The notes beneath the pieces are model-generated. The model did not search any database and was not told the origin of the DNA. It saw only the letters and a program-made list of their open reading frames with translations. The translations under genes and the position numbers were made by a program. DNA of 64,000 nucleotides from Aspidiotus rigidus. Its lineage: Eukaryota; Arthropoda; Insecta; Hemiptera; Diaspididae. Shown one piece after another: positions 11,080-20,128 of this stretch. Where the stretch lies: positions 1,426,001-1,490,000 of the forward strand of contig JAVHKY010000029.1 of NCBI GenBank assembly GCA_035079385.1. The letters run 5' to 3'. Every line of letters starts with the position of its first letter. The first letter of the stretch is position 1.

Positions 11080-13360
11080 AAAAACGAACGCGAGAAAAAT
11101 TACATACAACTACAATAATTGACAAACTAGAAATTTCGAACTTCGTCTATATCTTCTGAGATTCCTGCACCATTAAGCTTTCGTAAACTTCCAGGAAGAG
11201 AAAAAAAAACCAGAACTATGGTTTGAACTTTTAAGGTCCTTGCCCAATACTTTCTTTATTATACTTCGGTAACCGGAGCAGTAATCACGTAGCATTATTC
11301 GTATAAAATAAACGAAACTACAAATCCGGATGTACCGCTTTTTATTGGATATTACGCGTTAAGAAAGAAGAATATCGAAAGCGGGGTCACAGGTTGACAT
11401 TGTAGACATCGATGGCGGAGCGTCGTCTGCCTGCCCCTGTTCCGTATTTGTATAAGAGCCTACATTATAACGTTCTTGAACTTTTTCGCCATCATTTTCA
11501 ATAGTCATTAACGCATTTCGTAACAGGTAAAACGGTAAATTCTACATTTCTATTTATCAGCGAGTTATACTAGTTTAGCGCAATGGACGGCGTACGTACC
11601 AAATCATTGCCCTTTTTCTTATCTCATTCTCGCTGTTGAATGTCGCTATCGCGAAATCGTAAAAGAAAATGAGTTATACCTACCTAGTTGAATTTTTCAC
11701 TCGCAAAATTTTTGTCAAGTTTTCTGAGTGTTTGTAGAGCTAACGTGCTTAAGTGGGTTGTTTTCGGTTCCCCTTCTGGGGATGAAAATATACGCATGAG
11801 AGTACCATCAAATTAGGGGTAAATTGTTCCATTTTTACAAGTCGTACCACCGGGTTTTCGATACTTCTACTCTGTGTACTCGTACACTGTACTTGATATG
11901 ATTAATTTCGGAAGAGTGGCTCTCTGCCAAGAAGGTCAAGCTCTTGAAAACCCGGGTTATAGAGAAATCGCGAAATTGTAAAATTACCACCGTGCGAGCG
12001 TTTATTTACATGTACATGGACAGTGAGACAAACTCATTAGATCAATAAGCTCTCTCCGCAGGATCAAAACAAGATCTTATTATTGCTATTTCTTACGTGT
12101 TTCCGAGTCCTAACGAATCACCATTAAATATATCCGATGACGTTCGGACGGAACGATGGCGGACTGGATGGTGCGAATAGACGTTTGCAAACGGTTATAA
12201 GTCAAGTTCAATTATGTGGACGGCATGCCGACGAGTGACGGGTTCATAATCGTTTGTGGATTTACGCAGTCGTTCGATGCGTTACAATAATTTGATTAAT
12301 TCAAAAATGCGGCGTATATTAAAGAGAAATTTTATAGAAAAAAACATCGGATATCGATAAAAAAAAGTGCGTACGAGACGTATATATATTTACGCTTCAT
12401 GTATAATACAGAGATGGGAAGTGTACCTACACTTTGATCTATGCTCGCATATCATTCGAAGTAGACGCAATTACAGTTTTCCAAATCTTTCGCCGCGAAA
12501 ACCTCACTAGGAGCGACAATACGCAGAAAGTTTCCTCATGATATTTATTTCTGTACGCTTCGACGAACTTGGCATACTCGCACCGTAAGGACTTTCTCTA
12601 AATATCCATTATGCTTTATTGACTGGATATACCTACTACATATTCGACGAATGTGACAGATGACCGCTACTCAGCCGCACCTAAAGTAGGAGTATTTTCT
12701 CGATATGCATTAATAAGTCACCGGAGCTCGATCGTACTAAATTTTAATGCTGCATTCAGAAGACACCGCGACGAGCTTAGCCGTTTCGATGCTCTAGAAC
12801 ATCTTGTGAAAAATGGGTAGTGAATTTTTGCTCAATTAATAACCATCACCGGATTCAAGGGAATGCTACGGGGGGCTGGGGGATGTTTTTTTACAGTTGG
12901 TAAAATCATGGTCAGTTCACAACTTCCATCAGTTGGGAAATCTGACCAGCCCTGAAGCTTAGGAAAGCACATCAGTTGTTTTTTTCCTCCTCATTGAGGA
13001 CGAATCGCGAGTACACAAAGGAAAAGAACGCCAATGCTTTTTCTCCATCCATCTGAAACTCTAGTGATTTCGTAGACAAGATTACAATGGCTGATACTCA
13101 CGAGAGTACCGAAAAATCAAATGTCAAGTCAACTCAACCCTAAATAGCGTATTGGGGTAATCATTAACCGTATTCCAATCTGCTCCCTACTGAGGGAGGG
13201 GGTCTGCATACATACCAGACCTAATTTGGGTAATTAGTAGATTTTTGAAACAAATATGGATGGAATTGTTTGTACTACGTCGTAGCGGCGAGTTTTTCGT
13301 TAGTACTGACCCCCTTTCCCTACAACCATTTGAGAATACTGTAGACATTGAAGTATCAGT
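11080..13360. other. unique intergenic or intronic DNA
   Basis: CpG-containing, non-repetitive sequence without a convincing open frame, splice-consistent exon set or RNA gene that I can recognise. Confidence 0.4.
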
Positions 13361-13371
13361 GTCCGGAAAAT

Positions 13372-14010
13372 TAATCGTAAGAAAATTGATAGCAGAGAAT
13401 TGAGGGCTGGAAAATTGAAAGGAATGAAAATTTGTAGCAGCGAAAATTGAAAGCAATGAAAATTTATAGCAGCTAAAATTTAATGCAATGAAAATTGATA
13501 GCAGATGATAAAAATTAATCATTTGAACATAAAAAATGCATACATAAAACAGTACTTGTCGTTTTACACAAGTACATAGAATGTTCATTAAAAAAATGAT
13601 TGGCAGTAGTTCTATATAATTCAATACCTCATCCGGGATTATATTAGCGTCACAGATTCATGAAAATTTCAGCCCACAATGTATAAAAAAAAGGAGATAA
13701 AGTTCATGCGATACTACTCACTGAAGCCACTTTGCACAATTTCTGGAGTCAATATGAAACTGACGCCGATTTCACATTAACATGATTCTTCACTCATTTC
13801 TGAGTCGTTTGGTTCAAATTTGAAGTCAATTTTTTTCCGACTTATGCCTGGGTTTCCCATGACACATCACAATTCTGCTATCAATTTCCATTGCATTAAA
13901 TTTTCGCTGCTATAAATTTTCATTGCTTTCAATTTTGCAGACCTCAATTTTCTGCTTTCAGTTTTCGCGCTATCAATTTTCTTGCGATGAATTTTCACAG
14001 AACCGAAGTA
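13372..14010. repeat. foldback element whose arms are 16-bp periodic repeats
   Basis: The left arm (about 13372-13505) and the right arm (about 13875-14010) are reverse complements of each other over about 130 bases. Each arm is built of degenerate 16-mers of the type AAAATTGAAAGCAATG and AAAATTTATAGCAGCG, repeated about eight times. The 370-bp loop between the arms is unrelated AT-rich sequence. No coding potential is evident; the 145-codon minus-strand frame across the left arm reflects the periodic repeat. Confidence 0.8.
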
Positions 14011-14109
14011 TCCTTCCACTCAATTTTTGGACTGAAAGCAGGCTGCACCGTTGATGTAACGGTCTTACTGGATTGTGCTGGTTCCCTTCCCGCTCAACCG
14101 TAAAAGAGG

Positions 14110-14389
14110 GTGGCAGAGGATATTCAGGACCAAATTTGGACGATTAGTGATAAAATCCTTTATGCTATATTTGTTCTGGTACCCTTCTTTGTCTTCTATT
14201 GCAAGCTCACAGCGGGAGATTGGCTAAGGTCCCGTGTCAAATCAGAGCAGGCAAATGTGCGGAAATTCTCATTGTGCGGGAGGAGACGATGTGAATTTAA
14301 TTCTTTTCCCTTGTGTTTCCCTTGTGAACTCGTGCAAGAAACCAGCTTCCTCTCGGGGAGTGGCAATACACGGAAATTGTCGTTGTTCT
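14110..14389 (+). repeat. decayed gene-like repeat, copy 2
   Basis: Parts of this stretch resemble 33240-33720. Shared strings include AAGGTCCCGTGTC...GAGCAGG against GAGGTCCCTTGTC...AAGCAGG, and AAGAAACCAGCTTC against AAGAAATCAGCTTC. The middle of the longer copy is missing here. Its product, if it ever had one, is not recognised. Confidence 0.35.
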
Positions 14390-14759
14390 CAGGCCTGCTC
14401 AACCTGCGGCCCGCGAAAGAATTTCAGAAAACCCGAAAAGGAGAAGAAACCTTACGATTTCATGACACGATTTGATTTCATAGTACAAGTAGGATACAAA
14501 GATTTTTTTTAATGCATGCAAACATATATGAAAAAAAAATAGGAAAAAAATAATGTTGAAAAAATAGGAAAGTAATCTAATCAATGTGATGGCTGTCTTT
14601 GTTTTTCAGCTGCGAGTTCAAAAATATTTCCCCTTTAATTATTATCGTTCTACAATACAATAAAATCGTTATCAAATACAGGTAAACGATTTGCGGCCCT
14701 CGGGAATTTCGGGACACACAGATGCGGCCCGCGAGTCGTAAAAGGTTGAGCAGCCCCTG
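14390..14759. mobile_element. non-autonomous hAT-like element
   Basis: The left end CAGGCCTGCTCAACC and the right end (on the other strand CAGGGGCTGCTCAACC) are inverted repeats. Both are followed by a GCGGCCCGCG or GGGCCGC segment a little further in. Ends of the form CAGxxxTxCTCAACC are typical of hAT-family elements. The 370-bp element is non-coding. An exact 8-bp target duplication is not visible, so the family call is tentative. Confidence 0.55.
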
Positions 14760-15329
14760 TTCTAAGCGAAAGAATAGGCGTAAATTCACTTTCCTCGCCT
14801 ACCATTCCAGTAAGAGAGCAGCCCCAATATTCTGCTCGTGATAGATGAGAGGATTTACGTTTACCAAAAAGCTCTCTTCTATTGTGAATTCCCGATAAAC
14901 CAAATCGACCTGGTTGGTTTTTGATCGTACGACTGAAAAAAGACCAAATATTATGCTACCATCAGAAAATTGTTGTAAATTTTTGAGACAAATTGACCAA
15001 ATTTCGTCTATTCATTTCAGTTGATTGTTGGTATGATATTATTTCTACCAAATTTTGATCATAATTTTTGGTGGATTTTTTTGATCACTATGCGGAATTA
15101 CATTTCGACCCATTCTTTGGTCGTTATATTGTCAATACAGAATGGAATTTTTCCTCGTTTCTTAATCTAAAATTGATATTGTATTTATTACTCAATTTTG
15201 CCTAAGATTTCTAGTCGATTTCTGGGCAAATATTTTGGGAGATACCTTGAGCCATTTTGAGTAGATTTTTCTTCAACATCTACCAATGTATTTTTAAATT
15301 TTTTTGACATGTTTCATGTCGTTATGAAG

Positions 15330-17572
15330 GAATACTCAAAAGAGTAAAGAGACAGATATACGACTGAGCGCTTTTGGCTAAACAGCCATTCTCAAAGTAT
15401 AGAAAGCGACTAAGCCCAACACCAACAAGAACGAGTTACAACGAAGAGGAGGTCATGACTGAACCAGCGAGTCATCGAAGTGTAAATCATCTTCATAGAC
15501 TAATTCAATCAATCCCTCCTCAGGAACATACCTGTTCAAGACGGTAATGTCTTTAATATTTCGGTGACGATGAATTTCGATTTCTTCTAAGGCTAAGCGG
15601 CTGAAATATGATGTTTCCCTGTACAGGAGGACTTCAGACCCCTCTTTGGGACTATGGCCACTTTCAATTAGATGATCCGCAAACGCCGACTCGCCTACTT
15701 TTCTTTTTTCCCAGGCTTTCCTGTGTTCATCAACTCTAATCTGGAGTTGACGGCTAGTCATACCTATGTACACGCTGGGGCAATCACCACAGGCCACCCT
15801 ATAAACATCGCCCCTCTGAGCCATCGGTATTGGATCTTTCATTTTGACCAAAAGACTCTTAACAGTATTGGCACTATAAAACGCCGGCCAAAAACCGAAG
15901 GGACGGAGGACACGGCTCAACTCCGAAGAAAACCTCCCCAAAAACGGCAGCCTAATCCACCGTTTTCGCCTATCAAGGTGCAGTTCACGGAGGAGGGAGG
16001 TTGTGGAATCAAGACTTTTCCTTGTAAGTCTCCTCCGGACCATCAGGTCAATGTCCACTTTGACCTGATTCACTCTAGCCAAGTGCTTTATCGTCACGAG
16101 TTCTTTTTGGAAGGCGAATTCACTCAGAGGGAGCTGGGTGAGGCGGTGAAGCGATATATTAAGCTATTAAATGTAGCTACTTTATGGGCAACGACGTGTC
16201 TCGTATTAGTCTCATATTTGGTACCTTCGTAAATGCCTCCAGTTCGATTTGAGGCCGAATTTTGTGAAATTTCGTTTTTATTCCGATAGAGATTCAACAA
16301 CTAAGAAGTTGGAAAAGAAATGGATTCGTACTGAGTTAAGGAGGTGTAATGGTTTACTCAATGTAACCACTAGGCTCAACCTCCTTCTGCACTCTCGGCT
16401 CTCTAGCCTACTTCATCACGGTGAGTTCGATCCATTTATTCATTCCATAAATGATGACTGTCGCGAGTTTGAGCTGAAATTAAAAGAAAGAAAACATCGG
16501 AAACTTACCTCCCTCCTGAGCTCCAAAGTTAGGGAATTAGATCGAGGTGACGATGATATTATCCAACAATTTCAGCCACGTGTCATAAATCATAGCAAAA
16601 CGGAGTTTCACCGTGATGAGTTGACACTTCTGGAGAAGGGACTGAAATTCGGGCTCCCCCCTCTAAAAAATCAGGAGACTTTAGCTAACGTTGTGGCTGA
16701 TTTAGCAGTAAAGATCGGGCCTGGGGTAAATGCCCAGAAAAAATGTGCCGAAATTGTTTGCAATATCCCTTTTCCTTGCATAAGTGATGCAGGGAGTGAG
16801 TTGATCATAGATTTGAGGAGGAAGATTAGGGAGGAAAGCTAGTTACTAAAGCTGACAAAGGGAATGCTGTCGTAGTTGTGGACAAGGTTTCCTAGGTTTC
16901 TAAGGTTTACGAGGTGCTTGGCCAATTTGGGGCCAAGGAGGACCCTCTTTTTGATTTTCCAAAATTCGTTAAAGAGGCAAGAAAACTTATTAATGGTAGT
17001 GAGGTTATCATTAAGAGCCCCGCTGTAAAGAAAACCATTTTGGAACCGTATCCAGTTCCTCCACTCCTTTACGGTTTGCCGAAGGTACACAAAGGAATGT
17101 ACTGATGCGGCTGGTTGTTTCATATGTTTCCTCCCGCACCTACTCCCTCGCTAAGTTACTGGATAGATGGTTCAAAGCTCGTGTGGAGGTGGAGTCTCCC
17201 TATTCAGTTAAGAATTCGAGCGCCCTGGCTGAAAAATTTAAGGACATATACCTTCCTTCAGGTTGAATTTCGTGGTCGTTTGATATTGTTGGGCTTTTTC
17301 CCAATATCCCTGAGGCTGCCACTACGCTACAAATAGTTGAATTGCTTGTGGAATCTGGTACTCCTCTTATTGAATTTGGCGAATTTTTCGACCTGTTGAA
17401 CGTCTGTTGGTCGCATAATTTTTGCAAATTTGATGGTAAATACTTTGAGTTCCCTGAGGAGGTAGGGATCCCCATAGGTTCCCCCTTGGGTTCTCTTATT
17501 TTGGAAGTTTTTATGTCCAAATATGAGGTTAACCTGTTTTCTTCGGGCCAGGTGTTTTTGAATCACGTTTTC
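15330..17572 (-). mobile_element. PLE family A copy with 5' inversion
   Basis: One Penelope-like element appears to lie here in two head-to-head pieces. The 3' half (15330-16150) is on the minus strand. The 5' half (16150-17572) is on the plus strand and starts with the element's 5' region exactly where the 3' half is truncated. The outer edges are flanked by TATGAAG at 15323-15329 and 17573-17579. The left edge GAATACTC matches the end of other family A copies. About 85 codons between the two pieces are missing. This is the layout expected from twin priming during target-primed insertion. Frameshifts are present. Confidence 0.7.
15453..16150 (-). pseudogene. PLE family A, C-terminal part with GIY-YIG endonuclease
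   Basis: The frame encodes the linker after the RT (IKHLARVNQVKVDIDLMVRR, then RWIRLPFLGRFSSEL) and the GIY-YIG nuclease: VYRVACGDCPSVYIGMTSRQ, preceded by the CxxC typical of PLE nucleases, then FADHLIESGHS. The nuclease would nick the target site for reverse transcription. The frame ends with TGA near 15453, and pLTR-like sequence follows to 15330. The open part is over 200 codons long but lacks the RT domain. Confidence 0.85.
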
Positions 17573-17577
17573 TATGA
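16150..17577 (+). pseudogene. PLE family A, N-terminal and RT part, frameshifted
   Basis: An open stretch at 16249-16842 gives the N-terminal PLE region (KFRFYSDRDSTTKKLEKKWI). Downstream, in changed frames, come LLYGLPKVHKG (RT motif 2 region), FDIVGLFPNIP-like sequence near 17277 and IPIGSPLGSLILEVFMSKYE (RT motif B). It stops before the YVDD motif. Stops at 16840 and near 16893 show that it is dead. The parallel copy at 28957-31759 supplies the order of the missing parts. Confidence 0.8.
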
Positions 17578-18033
17578 AGTTTATAATAATAATATTATTT
17601 TGAAAAAATAAAGATCTTATTCAAGTTTTCACAATATAGTTGATTTAATTAAAATTATTAATTTTGTTTTTCAGAATTCTTTATTTAATAAAAATATTTA
17701 AAACTTGTAATCATATTGAACCAGAATGATATTTGTATTTTTCATTCGTTTGTTCAATTTTACATTCAATTAATAGAAAATTATTAAGTTTATTTACTAC
17801 AAATGGAAAATTATTAAAAAATAATTAAAATACGAATAATGAAAGACCCTCAGGAATTTTCACTAACCCTACATAAACCTGCTTCTCGAGAATCAAACAT
17901 TCCCTCTAAATGTCGTCCTATCGCTAGTTTTTATGAACTTGGTGGATAGTTACATCGGACAACGACGACAGAAAAACGCGATTACGCAAATGCGATAAAA
18001 CAAACGCTGTGAATACGCAAAAAAACGCAATAG

Positions 18034-18162
18034 AGAGTTTTCGCATTTGAACGTTATCAAGATAAGGTAACGTTGACGTTAAATTTTCTCATGTTGAGCA
18101 ATAGGAGAATTTAACTTTAGGGTTACCGCGTCAAGATGACGTTCAAATGTGAAAACTAACTC
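18034..18162. repeat. hairpin element directly upstream of the TIL gene promoter
   Basis: The left arm 18034-18090 and right arm 18105-18162 are reverse complements with a few mismatches over about 55 bases (GCATTTGAACGT... on the left against ACATTTGAACGT... on the complementary strand). The loop is about 14 bases. The hairpin ends 6 bases before the TATA box. It looks like a MITE or a short palindromic duplication. Confidence 0.75.
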
Positions 18163-18168
18163 GAACAC

Positions 18169-18174
18169 TATAAA
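18169..18174 (+). promoter_or_regulatory. TATA box of the TIL gene
   Basis: TATAAA, about 108 bases upstream of the ATG at 18277. An initiator-like ACAGTTC about 35-40 bases downstream would place the transcription start near 18205. Confidence 0.5.
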
Positions 18175-18276
18175 TTATACGCGAATTTGTATAACTTTGT
18201 ATTCAAAACAATACAGTTCGTAGGCCGCTTAGGAAGATATTGTAGTCGCGTTTTCAGTTTTTACGTATTCAACAAG

Positions 18277-18619
18277 ATGAAGTATTTTTGTTATTCACTC
18301 GTTATTCAGTGTTACGTTTTTGTAATGATACTTAACGTCACATCAGCACCAGGAGGTACGTAGACATAATATACTATTACAAACAATAATGAACTTTCAA
18401 TCAATTGTTATTAATCGTTTGCGAATTTCAATTCTCGAAGTACCATGTACAAACGGTCAAATATTGCAAACGTGCGGTCCGGCCTGCCGAGACACTTGCG
18501 ACAATCCAAACGCCGATCGCAATTGTGGTACAAAGCAGTGTGTGTTCGGTTGCTTTTGCCCAAGAGATACTGTCCAGAACAAAGAAGGAAGATGTGTTCC
18601 ACCTCAAGATTGTCCATAG
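18277..18619 (+). CDS. secreted TIL-domain serine protease inhibitor, 85 aa, 2 exons
   Basis: Exons 18277-18355 and 18441-18619, joined by an 85-bp GT-AG intron in phase 1. Residues 1 to about 23 (MKYFCYSLVIQCYVFVMILN...) form a signal peptide. The mature part has exactly ten cysteines in TIL (trypsin-inhibitor-like) spacing: C8C3C3C8C4C3C1C11C5C, counting residues between them. Such domains fold around five disulfides and block serine proteases through a loop between Cys5 and Cys6. Here that loop is CGTKQC, so Lys would sit at P1, suggesting a trypsin-like target (inference). Insects use TIL inhibitors in haemolymph, glands and venom; the sequence does not say which applies here. The start is the first ATG after the TATA box and gives the signal peptide. 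Confidence 0.92.
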
Positions 18620-18631
18620 CAACTGGATAGT

Positions 18632-18637
18632 AATAAA
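18632..18637 (+). terminator. polyadenylation signal of the TIL gene
   Basis: AATAAA 12 bases after the TAG stop of the TIL inhibitor. This gives a very short 3' UTR. Confidence 0.65.
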
Positions 18638-18659
18638 ATTGTTGTACTAACAATTGAAT

Positions 18660-19659
18660 GACCGATTAAAAAATGCTTTGAAAATATTGTTGTGACCTGG
18701 ATCTTTTATCTCTCCGTCGCTATTCAATTTAGCGGATCTTTCAAACAAAAAAATAACATATCATGTTAACATTCTTAACTCCAAAAATTTTGTTAAGTAC
18801 GCGTTTTGGTAAAATCGACAATTTTTTTTTTACCCTAAATTACAACCAAATTCTTTTCTCCGTATAGTTATTACGGTACTACAACCTGAAAAGTTGACTT
18901 TAAGGTTGATTACAAGCTCTATTAGAACGTTCGCTACCACATTGGTCAATGTTGACCAACGCAAACTATTATCGTGGTGAAAGCGCCGAAGTTTAAGCAT
19001 TCAGCTTTATTACAGAAATTTCAAACATTACCGCAACGCGGCGTAAAAGATTTAAATTCAGATCCGTGGCAATATACGTTCACACTTTTTTTCAAATACA
19101 AAAATTTCTCACAGATAACAAAAAAAAAAAAATCCTTCAAACTATTTCCGATCGCTTCTGTCGAAAGAAAACATGCAATTTACGATTCTCGAGTTGTACA
19201 CGAATTAGCTCGAACATTAGAACCTAACAGGAGGGGGTTGTCTTTCATTAGAACCTAAAACTACACCTAGTTTATGGAGTAAATTCAAAGATTCTGTAAC
19301 CTCAACATGGAATAAATTTCTCGATCTTGGTCGTTTCGAAACAAAGAGTAGGAAATTTTCCGGTCATTTAAAGACAAATGGAATGACGGTAAGTATTGTT
19401 AACTTTTACCCGATCAGAAAAAATATTTTGAAATATGACAACTCACAACGCAAGTCACGTTTTTCAACTATGAGCCATATACATATGTGTGACCGGTTGT
19501 GTGATGATATTTTATTTTTGTGCACACCCTCAAAAACGCCGTACCCTATGTCGCTTTCTTGTAGCCAAGCAAAAGTACGCGGTGAAAATTACTGAAGAAC
19601 CTCCCACTTGAACCTTGATTTACCATAGTTTGCCGCTAGATAGAGACTGTGTCGTTGTA
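18660..19659. other. no supported gene; one unexplained open stretch
   Basis: The plus strand is open at 18974-19258 (VKAPKFKHSALLQKFQTLPQ and onward), followed by a second frame with TPSLWSKFKDSVTSTWNKFL. I recognise no family and see no splice structure. It may be a decayed repeat. Confidence 0.3.
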
Positions 19660-19806
19660 TCTAAAAAGGCAACTGCCCACCTGTTGCGCTCAACAACGAG
19701 ATAGTACCAGAACGAGATGATGTAAAATACTTAGGTATCCATCTGGATCGAAGACTAACACGGAAGAAAAACAATGAAGTAAAGCTTCTAGCCTATAGTG
19801 ATCGTG
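19660..19806 (+). mobile_element. LINE ORF2 fragment (RT C-terminal end), target of the PLE
   Basis: The plus strand reads ...NNEIVPERDDVKYLGIHLDR followed by RLTRKK. The KYLGIHLDRRLT motif lies after the RT palm in jockey-like LINEs. Only about 45 codons remain. The intact PLE starting at 19807 is inserted into it, and the 10-bp duplication AGTGATCGTG flanks that insert. Confidence 0.7.
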
Positions 19807-19898
19807 AAAAAGGGTTTTCCAATTGTACAAATCTACTTTATTAGTTGCTTTTACGAGAGTACTTTCGGGTGTTATCCCATCATCAGTTGTGTAGCAAC
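19807..19898 (-). repeat. 3' pLTR of PLE family B
   Basis: 92-bp direct repeat, about 96% identical to 22520-22611. It starts AAAAAGGGTTTTCC and ends GTGTAGCAAC on the plus strand, and contains the hammerhead-like segment. Confidence 0.9.
19844..19898 (-). ncRNA. hammerhead ribozyme motif in the 3' pLTR
   Basis: Same fold as the 5' copy: core CUGAUGA, stem II GGG/CCC, GAAA, palindromic AGUACU, then UCGU...GCAAC. One stem I position is mismatched (ACAA against UCGU), so this copy may be weaker. Confidence 0.7.
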
Positions 19899-19919
19899 TT
19901 TTTTAGTATAACACTGTGA

Positions 19920-20128
19920 TCTTATTGGCTATAAAAATGCTGTGTTGTGATTGGTTCACTTTTTAGAAACTTATTCTTGTAATAATATGACATTGTGTTC
20001 TTATTGGCTAAAACATACTGCTTCGTGATTGGTTCAATCTTTTGTCCTAAATGCTGCGTTTCTATTGGCTACCTGGATTCCTGCCGTCTGATTGGTTGGG
20101 TCTGTTCTTCTTCTCTCGTCCAATCACC
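19920..20128 (-). promoter_or_regulatory. array of CCAAT boxes in the 3' region of PLE B
   Basis: Three pairs of ATTGGCT and ATTGGTT (plus strand) occur at about 19923/19949, 20003/20028 and 20064/20092. Within each pair the spacing is 25-28 bases. A further box in the opposite orientation lies near 20121. On the element's sense strand six of the seven read CCAAT. The decayed copy at 58118-58320 keeps a comparable array, so it is a feature of the family. Confidence 0.55.

Noticed and set aside
13187..13624. 145-codon minus-strand open frame
   Set aside because: It runs through the left arm of the 16-bp periodic foldback repeat and its residues simply mirror the period.
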